DNA of 64,000 nucleotides, taken from an uncultured Eggerthellaceae bacterium (lineage in GTDB: Bacteria; Actinomycetota; Coriobacteriia; Coriobacteriales; Eggerthellaceae). The notes beneath the pieces are model-generated. The model ran no database searches and was not told the origin of the DNA. It saw only the letters and a list, made by a program, of their open reading frames with translations. Location: assembly GCA_910589125.1 (NCBI GenBank), contig CAJURX010000002.1:1-64000 (forward strand), in the 5' to 3' direction. Shown here piece after piece: positions 43,566 through 53,468 of the stretch (position 1 is the first letter of the stretch; every line of letters starts with the position of its first letter). Position numbers and translations under genes: made by a program.

Positions 43566-45482
43566 ATGTATTACTCCAGCGGAAACTACGAGGCATTCGC
43601 CCATCCCCTGAAGCCGGAGGGCGTTGACGGCAAGGCGGCCTACATAATCGGTGGCGGCTTGGCAGGGCTCACAGCAGCCTGCTACCTGGTCCGCGACGGG
43701 CGCATGGCTGGCGAGCGCATCCACATCTTGGAGCGCGACCCGCGCGCAGGAGGCGGCTGCGATGGCTGGCACTACCAAGCGCTCGGCTATACCATGCGCG
43801 GTGGGCGCGAGATGGACAACCACTTCGAGGTCATGTGGGACCTCTATCGCGACATCCCCTCCATCGAGGACCCGTCCGTGAGCGTGCTGGACTACTATTA
43901 CTGGCTCAACAAGCGCGACCCGAACTATTCGCTCTGCCGCGCAACGATGAACCGTGGGCAAGATGCCCACACTGACAACAAGTTCGACCTGTCAGACAAG
44001 GCGTGCATGGAGATCATGGACCTGTTCTTCACGCCCGAAGAGGACCTTCAGGACAAGCTCATCACCGACTGCTTCTCCAACGAAGTGCTCGATTCCAACT
44101 TCTGGCTGTACTGGCGCACCATGTTCGCATTCGAGAACTGGCATTCCGCCCTTGAGATGAAGCGCTACATCACCCGCTTCATCCACCACGTGGGCGGCCT
44201 GCCGGACTTCAGCGCCCTCAGGTTCACGCGCTACAACCAATACGAATCCATGATCCTGCCCATGGTGGACTACCTCAAGAGCCACGGCGTGGGCTTCCGC
44301 TTCAACACGCACGTGACCGACGTGCGCTTCTCCTGCGCTCGCGAGGATGACGCCCCGCGCAAGGTGGCGACCGAGATACGCTACACCCTTGAGGAGAGCC
44401 CTGCCGACATCGACGCAGCCACGGGCGTCCAGGAAGACGCGAGTGACACGCCTGCACCAGAAGAGCAGGTCATCAAGCTCACCGAAGATGACCTCGTGTT
44501 CATCACGCCCGGCAGCTTGGTCGCCCACTCCTCATTCGGCAGCCAGGACGAGCCAGCCCTCTATGCCCCTGAGCTCACCCCTGGAGACGGCTGGGACCTG
44601 TGGAAGCGCATCGCAGCGCAAGACCCGACATTCGGGCACCCCGAGAAGTTCTGCGGCGACCCGACCAAGAGCAACTGGGAGAGCGCCACGGTGACCACGC
44701 TCGACGAGCGCATCCTCCCCTACATCAAGGCCATCTGCAAGCGCGACCCGCTCTCCGGCGGCGTGGTGACAGGCGGCATCGTATCCGTGAAGGATTCCAG
44801 CTGGCTGCTCTCATGGACCATCAACCGCCAGCCGCAATTCCGCGAGCAGCCCGACGGACAGGTTTGCGTGTGGCTCTACGGCCTGTTCACCGATGTCCCG
44901 GGCGACTACGTGAAGAAGCCCATGCGCGATTGCACGGGAGCTGAGATCTGCGAAGAGTGGCTCTATCACCTGGGCGTGCCAGAGGATGAGATCGAAGCGC
45001 TGGCGAAGGAGAGCGCGAACACGGTGCCGTGCATGATGCCCTACATCACCGCGTTCTTCATGCCGCGGGCCGTTGGCGACCGGCCGAACGTGGTGCCAGA
45101 GGGCGCCGTGAACTTCGCATTCATCGGACAGTTCGCAGAGACACCGCGCGACACCATCTTCACCACCGAATACTCCATGCGCACTGGCATGGAAGCGGTC
45201 TACACGCTGCTGAACATAGACCGCGGCGTGCCCGAGGTGTGGGGAAGCGCCTTCGATCTGCGCTGCCTGCTGAATGCGACCGTGCTCCTGCGCGACGGCA
45301 AGCCCGCAACGGACATGAACATGAGCCTGATCGAGAAGCTGCTGGTGAGCAAGGGGCTCGATGCCATCAAGGACACGGATATCTACGGCCTGCTGAAGGC
45401 GTACGGCGTCATCCCCACGGACGAGAAGAACGCCGCTGTGCCGGAACCGGCCACCGGAGCCGTCTGGCCCGGCATCCATTAG
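43566..45482 (+). CDS. ohyA: Oleate hydratase
   Basis: A 638-residue FAD-dependent fatty-acid hydratase (myosin-cross-reactive antigen family) that adds water to the cis-9 double bond of oleate or linoleate. It has the N-terminal FAD motif IIGGGLAGLTAACYLVR, the family motifs GYTMRGGREM and RFTRYNQYESMILP, and the C-terminal FGQF-like segment FIGQFAETPRDTIFTTEYS. An acidic 30-residue insertion (around residues 280-315) is unusual. The ATG at 43566 has GAAGGAAG upstream; an open frame continues upstream over the divergent regulator gene and was excluded. Confidence 0.95.
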   Translation: MYYSSGNYEAFAHPLKPEGVDGKAAYIIGGGLAGLTAACYLVRDGRMAGERIHILERDPRAGGGCDGWHYQALGYTMRGGREMDNHFEVMWDLYRDIPSIEDPSVSVLDYYYWLNKRDPNYSLCRATMNRGQDAHTDNKFDLSDKACMEIMDLFFTPEEDLQDKLITDCFSNEVLDSNFWLYWRTMFAFENWHSALEMKRYITRFIHHVGGLPDFSALRFTRYNQYESMILPMVDYLKSHGVGFRFNTHVTDVRFSCAREDDAPRKVATEIRYTLEESPADIDAATGVQEDASDTPAPEEQVIKLTEDDLVFITPGSLVAHSSFGSQDEPALYAPELTPGDGWDLWKRIAAQDPTFGHPEKFCGDPTKSNWESATVTTLDERILPYIKAICKRDPLSGGVVTGGIVSVKDSSWLLSWTINRQPQFREQPDGQVCVWLYGLFTDVPGDYVKKPMRDCTGAEICEEWLYHLGVPEDEIEALAKESANTVPCMMPYITAFFMPRAVGDRPNVVPEGAVNFAFIGQFAETPRDTIFTTEYSMRTGMEAVYTLLNIDRGVPEVWGSAFDLRCLLNATVLLRDGKPATDMNMSLIEKLLVSKGLDAIKDTDIYGLLKAYGVIPTDEKNAAVPEPATGAVWPGIH

Positions 45483-45527
45483 AGGTCATCACAGGACGCA
45501 GCGCACGAGCGCTCGCACGCAGGGCCG

Positions 45528-46112
45528 TCATCCTTCCGCAGATGGCGGCCCGGCTCGTCTCTCCGCATCCGCCTTCGGCCGCATGCACCAGGCCACGATG
45601 ACGCCCACTGATGCACCGAGGAGCGCCCCGGCCAGCACGTCCGTCGGATAGTGCACGTACAGATACAAGCGAGAGAATGCGACGAGGACGGCGAAGATGG
45701 CTGAAGGGATGACGACCTCCTTCGGCATGTGGGATACCACGAGCACGGCCACAGTGGCGAATGCGGCAGCAGCGTGCCCTGAGGGGAACGACGTCCCGAA
45801 CGGCCGCGATATCAGCAACGGGAACCCTGGGTTCACATCGCACGGGCGCGGACGCATGACCATCTCCCCTATGACCAGCTTGGCGAGCGCTCCCGCCACC
45901 GCTATGGCGACCACCACGGCGATGCCAACGCGCCGATACCGACGCATGCAGATGAGCACGATGCCCATCACGACCCAGCCGATCCCCACATTGCCGAATG
46001 TCGAGACGACCACCATCGGCGGATCGAGCCACGGCACCCTCACCACCGAGAGCGCATCCAGCATGGCAAGCTCATCCACTGCCGCATCCCCTTCCCCCGC
46101 GCATCTTCGCAT
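45528..46112 (-). CDS. PAP2-family membrane phosphatase
   Basis: A 194-residue protein with about five helices and the three-part PAP2 active site: KLVIGEMVMRPRP, FPSGHAA and SRLYLYVHYPTD. It probably dephosphorylates a lipid phosphate such as undecaprenyl pyrophosphate or phosphatidic acid on the outer membrane face. It is convergent with the oleate hydratase gene. The exact start is uncertain by a few codons. Confidence 0.9.
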   Translation of the reverse strand: MRRCAGEGDAAVDELAMLDALSVVRVPWLDPPMVVVSTFGNVGIGWVVMGIVLICMRRYRRVGIAVVVAIAVAGALAKLVIGEMVMRPRPCDVNPGFPLLISRPFGTSFPSGHAAAAFATVAVLVVSHMPKEVVIPSAIFAVLVAFSRLYLYVHYPTDVLAGALLGASVGVIVAWCMRPKADAERRAGPPSAEG

Positions 46113-46391
46113 CCACCTATTCCCTCATGCGCTTTCGCTACAGCATACCAGCAGCGTGCGCAGAGCATCAGGTCACGACCGAGCAACAGCGCATCAGGAG
46201 CGCCCAGACCGGTAATGCGATGGAAACAAACGGCGCGCATCATCGCCTCATACGGAACGGATGGAAGGCGCCACGCACCAGCAACATCGCTGCGCTTTTG
46301 CGGAAGCACGCAGGACACCGATGCATGCATCAACGCTGCGCCTGAGGATCTGCGTGCCAGAGGCACGCCAGAAAGGAAGCGACCCGCACCC

Positions 46392-46694
46392 ATGCCAGAG
46401 CTCATGGAAGCCATCATGCTCATCTGCTTCGGCCTCTCATGGCCCCTCAATGCCTACAAGAGCTTTCAAGCGCGAACGGCGGCAGGGACCAGCTGGCAGT
46501 TCATCGCGCTCATCACGGCTGGCTATCTTGCCGGCATCGCCGCCAAGCTCATCTCGGGCAACATCACCTGGGTGCTGGCGGTCTACGTGATCAACCTGGG
46601 CTGCCTGACCCTGAACTGGATGGTCTACATCCGCAACCGCAAGCTCGATGCTGGCAAGGCATCGGAGTGCGCGATCATCCAGGCTGCCTCCTAG
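46392..46694 (+). CDS. SemiSWEET/PQ-loop-like small membrane protein
   Basis: A 100-residue protein with three helices and the SemiSWEET signature region GLSWPLNAYKSFQARTAAGT, where PQ is replaced by PL. Such proteins dimerise to form sugar or metabolite carriers. The ATG at 46392 has GAAAGGAAG upstream. The 46113-46391 gap before it shows no convincing gene. Confidence 0.75.
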   Translation: MPELMEAIMLICFGLSWPLNAYKSFQARTAAGTSWQFIALITAGYLAGIAAKLISGNITWVLAVYVINLGCLTLNWMVYIRNRKLDAGKASECAIIQAAS

Positions 46695-46795
46695 CGCGTC
46701 TCATTCTGATACGCAGCTCGCATCCACACGCTGCATCCTGGTCGCATGGACGATAATCTCACGTGACAGTATACCCCGATGCGAAAGGGATCATC

Positions 46796-47032
46796 ATGAC
46801 CGCACCCATCCTCTATTATTGGGCACCCTGCGAGACATGCTCTGTCGTGACCAGCTTCGCTGCCGAGCATGGCATCGAGCTGGACAAGCGCGACGTGGAA
46901 CAGGAAGCACCCTACCAGGAGCTGCTTGCGCTCGGCGGCGATGCGGACCTCATCCCGTACCTTTCCGCAGACGGCCAGCTCATCCAAGGCAACGACGCCG
47001 TGATCGCCTACCTGACCGAGCACTGCCTGTAG
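46796..47032 (+). CDS. Glutaredoxin-like / GST-N-like small thioredoxin-fold protein
   Basis: A 78-residue protein with active-site CETC at about residues 11-14 (WAPCETCSVV) and the conserved cis-Pro segment DLIPYLSADG. It looks like a minimal glutaredoxin or a GST N-terminal domain and is probably a thiol-disulfide exchange protein. The ATG at 46796 has AAAGGGATC upstream. Confidence 0.8.
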   Translation: MTAPILYYWAPCETCSVVTSFAAEHGIELDKRDVEQEAPYQELLALGGDADLIPYLSADGQLIQGNDAVIAYLTEHCL

Positions 47033-47064
47033 GGATCCGAGCCGTTCCCCTTCCCCGAGATGAC

Positions 47065-47090
47065 AGCGGCCCCGCGCATGCGGGGCCGCT
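47065..47090. terminator. Bidirectional terminator between the glutaredoxin and gatB genes
   Basis: The 11-bp perfect GC-rich stem AGCGGCCCCGC/GCGGGGCCGCT with a 4-nt loop lies between two convergent genes. T-tracts are weak on both sides. Confidence 0.7.
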
Positions 47091-47116
47091 TCGAGCATAG
47101 GGACCTGTTCGCCCCC

Positions 47117-48694
47117 CTATGCCAGCTTCTGCTCCAAGAGCTGATTGATGAGCTGCGGGTTGCCCTTGCCAGCCATCTGCTTCATGCATTGGCCGACGAA
47201 GAAGCCGATGAGCCCCGTCTTGCCGCCCTTGTACTGCTCAACCTTGTCCGGATTCTCGGCCAGCACCGCATCCACCACGGCTTCGATGGCACCCGTGTCT
47301 GAGACCTGTTCCATGCCACGCGCCTCCACGATGGCCTTCGGGTCGGCGTCCTCGTCCAGCACCGCAGCGAACACCTCCTTGCCCTGCTTGGAGGAGATGG
47401 TCGTCGCATCCACCAGGCCCACGAGCTCCACCGCACGCGCGGGCGTGAGCGGGCTGTCCTCAAGGGATGCTTCGGGATCCGCGTTGAGCCACGCCGTCAC
47501 ATCGTTGATGACGAGGTTCGCCACCGGCTTCGCCAGCTTGGCCGCACCATCAGCGCCGGCCTCCGCCATGCACGCCTCGAAGAATGCCGCCGTCGCGCGG
47601 TGCTCCACCAGATGCTGCGCATCGTAGGCAGAGAGCCCGAATGCCTCTTGGAAGCGCGCGGCCTTCTGATCGGGCAGCTCTGGGAGCTTCGCGCGCACAT
47701 GCTCGATGAACTCATCCGAAAGGTCATACGGCGCCAGGTCGGGCTCGGGGAACAGGCGGTAGTCATCCGCCGTCTCCTTCACGCGCATCACGATCGTGCG
47801 CTTCGCTGAAGGGTCCCAATGCCGCGTCTCCTGATAGATGACACCGCCCTCATCCAGCACCTGCGCCTGGCGGCGGATCTCATAGAGCAAGCCATCATGC
47901 AGGCTCTTGAACGAGTTGATGTTCTTGAGCTCCGTCTTGGTGCCCAGCTGCGTGGTGCCGCGACGGCGCAGGCTCACGTTGCCGTCGCAGCGCAGGCTGC
48001 CCTCTTCCATGGAGCAATCGGATATCCCGAGCGTCAGGTAGATCTGGCGCAGCTTCTGCATGAACAGGCGCGCCTCCTCGGGCGTGCGCAGGTCAGGCTC
48101 GGTGACCAGCTCGATCAGCGGCGTGCCGGCGCGGTTGTAATCCACCAGCGAATGCGTGGCACCCGCGATGCGCCCCTCTTCGCCGCCGATGTGCACCATC
48201 TTCCCTGCATCCTCTTCCATGTGGATGCGCGTGATGCCGATATGCGCCTTGTATCCGTCCTCGGTCACGGTGATGTTCTCGAAGGCCTCTCCCGCAGACG
48301 CGCCTGCGATGCCGTAGCGCTCCTTCGCGGCCGCACCGCCCACCTCCAGGTCAAGGTGCCCGCGCATGCAGAACGCCACAGGGCCCTGCGTCGTCTGGAA
48401 GTTCTTCGCCATGTCCGGATACATGTAGTTCTTGCGGTAGAACATGGAGTGCTTCTCTATGTCGCAGTTCGTAGCCAAGCCGGCCAGCACGATGGATTCG
48501 ATGGCCGCCTTGTTCGGCACCGGAAGCGCCCCGGGAAGCCCCAAGCACACCGGACACGTGTGCGTGTTCGGCTCTGCGCCGAACTCCAGCTTGCATCCGC
48601 AGAACATCTTCGTCTCGAGAGTGGTCAGCTCGGTGTGGACCTCGAGCCCGATGACCGCCTCGTAGCGTTCCAGCACCTCTTCAAGCGTCTGCAT
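47117..48694 (-). CDS. gatB: Asp-tRNA(Asn)/Glu-tRNA(Gln) amidotransferase subunit B
   Basis: A 525-residue kinase/tRNA-recognition subunit of GatCAB. It has the N-terminal pattern YEAVIGLEVHTEL, zinc-site cysteines in FCGCK and CPVCLGLPG, the DYNRAGTPLIELVTEPD motif, and a C-terminal YqeY-like domain. The ATG at 48694 has AGGTGAG upstream and follows the gatA stop (48696) with almost no gap. Confidence 0.97.
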   Translation of the reverse strand: MQTLEEVLERYEAVIGLEVHTELTTLETKMFCGCKLEFGAEPNTHTCPVCLGLPGALPVPNKAAIESIVLAGLATNCDIEKHSMFYRKNYMYPDMAKNFQTTQGPVAFCMRGHLDLEVGGAAAKERYGIAGASAGEAFENITVTEDGYKAHIGITRIHMEEDAGKMVHIGGEEGRIAGATHSLVDYNRAGTPLIELVTEPDLRTPEEARLFMQKLRQIYLTLGISDCSMEEGSLRCDGNVSLRRRGTTQLGTKTELKNINSFKSLHDGLLYEIRRQAQVLDEGGVIYQETRHWDPSAKRTIVMRVKETADDYRLFPEPDLAPYDLSDEFIEHVRAKLPELPDQKAARFQEAFGLSAYDAQHLVEHRATAAFFEACMAEAGADGAAKLAKPVANLVINDVTAWLNADPEASLEDSPLTPARAVELVGLVDATTISSKQGKEVFAAVLDEDADPKAIVEARGMEQVSDTGAIEAVVDAVLAENPDKVEQYKGGKTGLIGFFVGQCMKQMAGKGNPQLINQLLEQKLA

Positions 48695-48695
48695 C

Positions 48696-50189
48696 CTACT
48701 CACCTGCCCTGAAGTCCGGCGCCACCTGCGCTACCCCATAGATCCGTTCCAGCTCTGCGGCCACGCGGAGCATGTTCTCGTCCTTGAATGCGGGCGACAT
48801 CAGCTGCGCACCCACCGGAAGGCTGCTATCTGCGCCAAGCCCGACGGGCATGCTCATGCCGCCGTTGCCCGCGATGTTGATGGAGATGGTGAACATGTCA
48901 GAGAGGTACATCTCCGCCGGCTCCGCTATCTCACCGAACTTGAACGCCGTGCGCGGTGCCGCAGGCGCCAAGAGGCAGTCCACCTTCTGGAATGCGTTCG
49001 TGTAATCCTGCGTGATGAGCGTGCGCACCTGCTGAGCCGGATAGTAGTACTGCTCGTACACGCCCGCAGAGAGCAGGTAGCTGCCCAGCATGATGCGGCG
49101 GCGCGCCTCGGGACCGAAGCCCTTTGCACGCGATGCCTCGTACTGGCTGCCCAGGTCCTTGTGACCAGGATCGGAGTACCCGTAGCGCACCGAATCGAAG
49201 CGCGCCAGGTTGCTGAACGCTTCGCATGGGCCCAGCACGTAGTAGGCGCTGATGGCCGCCTTCGCATTCGGCAGATCGACCTCATGGAGCTCAGCACCCG
49301 CCTCTTCCAGCTTCGCCGCAGCCTCTTCCAGCTTCGATCGCACCTCAGGAGCAAGCCCGTCGGCCTCCATGAACGCAGGGATGATACCCACCTTCATGCC
49401 CGCAACGCCTGCATCCAAGCATGCCGTGAAGTCCGTCGTGCACGGCTGCGAGGTGCAGTCAAGCGGGTCATGGCCTGCTATGGCATTCATCACATAGGCC
49501 GCATCCTCGACGGTGCGCGAGAAGGGACCGACCTGATCGAGCGAGCTGCCGAAGGCAACGATGCCGTAGCGCGACACCATGCCGTACGTGGGCTTCACGC
49601 CCACCACGCCGCAGAACGATGCAGGCTGGCGGATGGAGCCGCCCGTGTCCGACCCCAGCGTCACGGGGACCATGCCCGCAGCCACCGCCGCCGCGCTCCC
49701 GCCCGATGAGCCACCGGGCACGCGATCGGCATCCCAGGGATTGTGCGTGGGCCCGAATGCGCTCGTCTCCGTGGACGACCCGAAGGCGAATTCGTCCATG
49801 TTGAGCTTGCCCACCGGCACCGCGCCCGCGCTGAGCGTCTTGGCCACGCAGGTTGCCGTGTACGGGGAGACATAGCTTGCCAGCATGTTGGAGGAGCACG
49901 TGGTGTGCGTGCCCTCGAGGTTCATGTTGTCCTTGTAGCCCATGGGGACGCCAGCCAAGATGCCCGCCTCTCCCAAGGTCCCCGCCGCCACACGTGCGTC
50001 GATGGCGTCCGCTGCCTTGCGAGCAGCGTCACCCGTGACCTCCAGGAATGCATGCACGCTCTCATCCGCGCCCTCGATGGCACCTACCACCGCTTCCGTC
50101 ATCTCGCGGCATGAGAATTCCTTCTGCGCAAGGCCGCACTGGATCTGGCGGATGCTCATCTGCCCGAAGGGAGTGCCCACAGCGCTCAT
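48696..50189 (-). CDS. gatA: Asp-tRNA(Asn)/Glu-tRNA(Gln) amidotransferase subunit A
   Basis: A 497-residue amidase-signature enzyme that releases ammonia from glutamine for GatB. The catalytic triad is Lys in GVPMGYKDN, Ser in the GGSSGGSAAAVAAG loop, and nucleophile Ser in SDTGGSIRQPASFCG. It sits between gatC and gatB with overlapping or abutting ends, so the three form one transcript. Confidence 0.97.
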   Translation of the reverse strand: MSAVGTPFGQMSIRQIQCGLAQKEFSCREMTEAVVGAIEGADESVHAFLEVTGDAARKAADAIDARVAAGTLGEAGILAGVPMGYKDNMNLEGTHTTCSSNMLASYVSPYTATCVAKTLSAGAVPVGKLNMDEFAFGSSTETSAFGPTHNPWDADRVPGGSSGGSAAAVAAGMVPVTLGSDTGGSIRQPASFCGVVGVKPTYGMVSRYGIVAFGSSLDQVGPFSRTVEDAAYVMNAIAGHDPLDCTSQPCTTDFTACLDAGVAGMKVGIIPAFMEADGLAPEVRSKLEEAAAKLEEAGAELHEVDLPNAKAAISAYYVLGPCEAFSNLARFDSVRYGYSDPGHKDLGSQYEASRAKGFGPEARRRIMLGSYLLSAGVYEQYYYPAQQVRTLITQDYTNAFQKVDCLLAPAAPRTAFKFGEIAEPAEMYLSDMFTISINIAGNGGMSMPVGLGADSSLPVGAQLMSPAFKDENMLRVAAELERIYGVAQVAPDFRAGE

Positions 50190-50500
50190 CAGCGATCACC
50201 CCCATCAGCCAAGATGGCAGGGATCAGGAAGCAGCCGTCCTGCTGCTTGGGGGCGTTGGCCAGCGCTGAAGCCTGCGTGAAGCTTGCCGCCTCCGCATCC
50301 TCGCGCATCACGTTCGACAAGCTCCCGATGGGATGGAACGTGGGCTGCACACCCTCTAGGTCGTATTCCCGGATGACCTCCAGGCTATCGATGATGGAGT
50401 TCAGATCGACCGTCATCTGCGCTACCTCGTCCTCGGTCATGCCGATGCGAGTGTACTCTGCGATGCCGCGCACATCTGACTCCGTAAGATGCTGCGTCAT
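50189..50500 (-). CDS. gatC: Asp-tRNA(Asn)/Glu-tRNA(Gln) amidotransferase subunit C
   Basis: A 103-residue small subunit that wraps GatA and GatB. The family pattern is visible: ARIGMTEDE-like YTRIGMTEDEVAQMTVDLNS, then the Pro-rich region GVQPTFHPI and the DGCFLIP tail. The ATG at 50500 is preferred over a TTG at 50530. It is the first gene of the gatCAB operon and divergent from metN. Confidence 0.95.
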   Translation of the reverse strand: MTQHLTESDVRGIAEYTRIGMTEDEVAQMTVDLNSIIDSLEVIREYDLEGVQPTFHPIGSLSNVMREDAEAASFTQASALANAPKQQDGCFLIPAILADGGDR

Positions 50501-50677
50501 GGAAAGCTCGCTTTCACAGGGGATCCTCAATCCCTCAGATGATACCTCAGTCCCGCATGCGCCGCTATCGCCACGGGCGATGACGCCCTATCTGAATCCC
50601 CTATCGCCCACGTCCCGACGCATGCAATAGAATGCATCGTGCTGCTTTTCGACCCACCCGCGAAGATGCGAGGATCA

Positions 50678-51700
50678 GTGATAGAGCTCAAGGATCTCAA
50701 CAAGGAATTCAAGACCGCGAAGGCGCAGGTCTCAGCCGTGCGCAACGTGAACCTGACCATCCAAGATGGCGAGGTCTTCGGCATCATCGGCTTCTCCGGC
50801 GCAGGCAAGTCCACGCTCGTGCGCTGCATCAACCTGCTCGAGCGCCCCACATCGGGCTCGGTCATCATCAATGGCACGGACCTCATGCGCCTGAACGGCA
50901 AGCAGCTAAGGGACGCTCGCAAGCGGATCGGGATGATCTTCCAGCAGTTCAACCTGCTGTCACAGCGTACGGTGGAGGCGAACATCCGCTACCCGCTGGA
51001 GATAGCGGGCGTGAAGCGCGAAGAGGCCGATGCGCGCGTGAGGGAGCTCTTGGAGCTGGTCGACCTCACCGACAAGGCGAAGTCCTACCCCTCGCAGCTC
51101 TCCGGTGGCCAGAAGCAGCGCGTGGCGATCGCGCGCGCCTTGGCGCCACGGCCAGAGATCATCCTCTGCGATGAGGCCACCAGCGCGCTGGATCCCATCA
51201 CCACGAGCTCCATCTTGGACCTCTTGAAGTCGCTCAACGAGAAGCTTGGCGTCACCATCGTGGTCATCACCCACGAGATGAAGGTCGTCGAGCAGATCTG
51301 CGACCGCGTTGCCGTCATGAGCGATGGGGAGATCAAGGAAGAGGGCACCGTGCGCGACGTCTTCCTGAACCCGAAGTCCGAGACCGCACGCCGCCTGATC
51401 GAACCCGCGCACGCGAGCGCCGATGCGCCGCAAGCTGAGAACACGATCCGCCTCGCCTTCACCGGTGAGGAATCGGGTGCACCCGTCATATCGGACATGA
51501 CCGTCAAGTGCGACGTCATGGTGAACATCTTGTCCGCGAACACCGAGAACATCGGCGGCAAGGCATTCGGCCAGATGCTGATCGAGCTTCCCGCAGATGA
51601 GGCATCCCAGCTGAGGATCAAGGAGTATCTGGACGGCCGCGGCATCCATTATGAGGAAGGCGGCTTGCATAGAAGCGCTCAGGAAGGAGGCGATGCCTGA
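50678..51700 (+). CDS. metN: Methionine ABC transporter ATP-binding protein
   Basis: A 340-residue ATPase with Walker A GFSGAGKST, signature LSGGQKQRVAIARAL, Walker B IILCDEATSALD and a C-terminal NIL (ACT-like) methionine-sensing domain (last about 80 residues) that inhibits transport when methionine binds. GTG at 50678 with GCGAGGA upstream is preferred; in-frame starts at 50639 and 50666 are less supported. No SAM riboswitch or T-box is visible upstream. Confidence 0.93.
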   Translation: MIELKDLNKEFKTAKAQVSAVRNVNLTIQDGEVFGIIGFSGAGKSTLVRCINLLERPTSGSVIINGTDLMRLNGKQLRDARKRIGMIFQQFNLLSQRTVEANIRYPLEIAGVKREEADARVRELLELVDLTDKAKSYPSQLSGGQKQRVAIARALAPRPEIILCDEATSALDPITTSSILDLLKSLNEKLGVTIVVITHEMKVVEQICDRVAVMSDGEIKEEGTVRDVFLNPKSETARRLIEPAHASADAPQAENTIRLAFTGEESGAPVISDMTVKCDVMVNILSANTENIGGKAFGQMLIELPADEASQLRIKEYLDGRGIHYEEGGLHRSAQEGGDA

Positions 51701-52359
51701 TGTCTCCAGAGATGATCGACCTGCTGCTCTCGGGCACATGGGAAACGCTCTACATGACCATCGTTTCCACGGTGATCGCATACATCTTCGGCATACCGCT
51801 CGGGATCATCCTCTACGTCACCGGTGAGGGCGGCATCCGCCAGAACCGCATCATCAACCTCGTGGTCGGCGTGGTCGTGAACGTGCTGCGCTCCGTGCCG
51901 TTCCTGATCCTGCTCGTATTCATCCTGCCATTCACGCGTGCGGTGGTGGGCACCACCATCGGCTCCACCGCCACCATCGTACCGCTCGTCGTCGCAGCCG
52001 CACCCTATGTGGCGCGCATGGTCGAGTCCTCCTTGAAGGAGATCGACGGTGGCGTCATCGAAGCAGCGCGCGCGATGGGGTCATCCACATGGCAGATCAT
52101 CTGGAAGGTGTTCCTCCCCGAGGCGAAGCCATCGCTTCTGGTGGGCGCCACCATCTCCCTTGCCACCATCCTCGGCTATTCAGCGATGGCCGGGTTCGTG
52201 GGCGGCGGCGGCCTGGGTGCCATCGCCATCAATTACGGCTACTACCGCTATCAGTCCGACATCATGTTCATCACCGTGATCCTGTTGGTGATCATCGTCC
52301 AGATCTTCCAGGAGGGCGGACTGAAGCTGGTGAGCAAAGTAGACAAGAGAACACGCTAG
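51700..52359 (+). CDS. metI: Methionine ABC transporter permease
   Basis: A 219-residue permease with about five helices. The EAA-like coupling loop SSLKEIDGGVIEAARAMGSS engages the MetN ATPase. Its ATG overlaps the metN stop (TGATG), and GGAAGGAGG lies upstream. Confidence 0.95.
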   Translation: MSPEMIDLLLSGTWETLYMTIVSTVIAYIFGIPLGIILYVTGEGGIRQNRIINLVVGVVVNVLRSVPFLILLVFILPFTRAVVGTTIGSTATIVPLVVAAAPYVARMVESSLKEIDGGVIEAARAMGSSTWQIIWKVFLPEAKPSLLVGATISLATILGYSAMAGFVGGGGLGAIAINYGYYRYQSDIMFITVILLVIIVQIFQEGGLKLVSKVDKRTR

Positions 52360-52368
52360 GAGGAGAAC

Positions 52369-53226
52369 ATGAGATCATCATTCGTGAAGAAGGCGGTGGC
52401 GCTGGTGGCAGTCGCAGGGCTTGCCACGATGGGCCTTGCCGGGTGCGCAGGCGGGAGCGCTTCGAGCTCGAGCGACGCGTCCTCAGCTGCTGATGCCGAC
52501 AAGGTCATCCGCGTCGGCGCATCCCCCTCTCCGCACGCTGAGATCCTGGGCCAGGCGAAGGATGCTCTCGCGGAGAAGGGCTATGAGCTGGATATCGTCG
52601 AATACAACGACTACATCCTGCCGAACACCGCGCTCGAGAACGACGAGCTGGACGCGAACTACTTCCAGCACATCACGTACCTGAACGACTTCAATGAGGA
52701 GAACGGCACGCACCTGGTGGACGCAGCAGGCATCCACTTCGAGCCCTTTGGCCTGTATGCGGGCAAGACGGCCTCCCTGGATGCGCTGGCTGACGGCGCT
52801 ACCGTCGCTGTGCCGAACGACACCACCAACGAGGCGCGTGCGCTGCTGCTGCTCGAGCAGGAGGGCCTCATCAAGCTGAATGAGGGCGCTGGCCTCACCG
52901 CCACCAAGCAGGACATCGTCGAGAACCCGAAGAACCTGGACATCCAGGAAATGGAGGCAGCGCAGCTCCCCCGCGTGCTGCAGGACGTCGACCTTGCCGC
53001 CATCAATGGCAACTATGCGCTCGAGGCTGGCCTGAATGTGACCGACGCCCTGGCTGTCGAGGGCTCCCAGAGCGATGCGGCGAACGCATACGTGAACGTG
53101 ATCGCGGTCAAGGAGGGCAACGAGCTCTCCGAGAAGATCCAGGCGCTCGTGGAGGCGCTCACCTCTGAGAACGTGAAGAGCTACATCGAGAGCACCTACA
53201 ACGGAGCGGTCGTCGCGCTGTTCTAG
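52369..53226 (+). CDS. metQ: Methionine-binding lipoprotein
   Basis: A 285-residue NlpA-family solute-binding lipoprotein. The signal peptide has lipobox LAGC with Cys26 as the lipidated residue, then a Ser/Ala linker. The binding domain shows the NlpA patterns RVGASPSPHAEIL, DANYFQH and EPFGLYAGK. It is the last gene of metNIQ, 9 bp after metI. Confidence 0.95.
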   Translation: MRSSFVKKAVALVAVAGLATMGLAGCAGGSASSSSDASSAADADKVIRVGASPSPHAEILGQAKDALAEKGYELDIVEYNDYILPNTALENDELDANYFQHITYLNDFNEENGTHLVDAAGIHFEPFGLYAGKTASLDALADGATVAVPNDTTNEARALLLLEQEGLIKLNEGAGLTATKQDIVENPKNLDIQEMEAAQLPRVLQDVDLAAINGNYALEAGLNVTDALAVEGSQSDAANAYVNVIAVKEGNELSEKIQALVEALTSENVKSYIESTYNGAVVALF

Positions 53227-53259
53227 CGCACAGCAAGCGCACATCCCCGTCGTTCCCTG

Positions 53260-53292
53260 GCAGGGGTCGCAGCAAGGAGCTGCGGCCCCTGC
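53260..53292 (+). terminator. Terminator of the metNIQ operon
   Basis: A 14-bp stem (GCAGGGGTCGCAGC / GCTGCGGCCCCTGC, one G-U pair) with a 5-nt loop lies 34 bp after the metQ stop and is followed by TTCGCTTT. Confidence 0.8.
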
Positions 53293-53468
53293 TTCGCTTT
53301 CGGCGCTGATGCGGGCACGCCATGGTGCCTTGCGCGCGCCCGTTGCCGCGGGCCAGTTCACGCACCGAGCGGAAGCGAAACGATTCCGCTACGCCTCCTA
53401 GCAAGATGCGCAGATGGGTCATGCATCGTTGCATAATCTGACCACGACAGGGAAAAGGAGACGAGGGC

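Noticed and set aside
50501..50677. Possible SAM riboswitch or T-box before metN
   Set aside because: Only a 6-bp ATCGCC/GGCGAT stem is visible; none of the conserved S-box or T-box cores is present.
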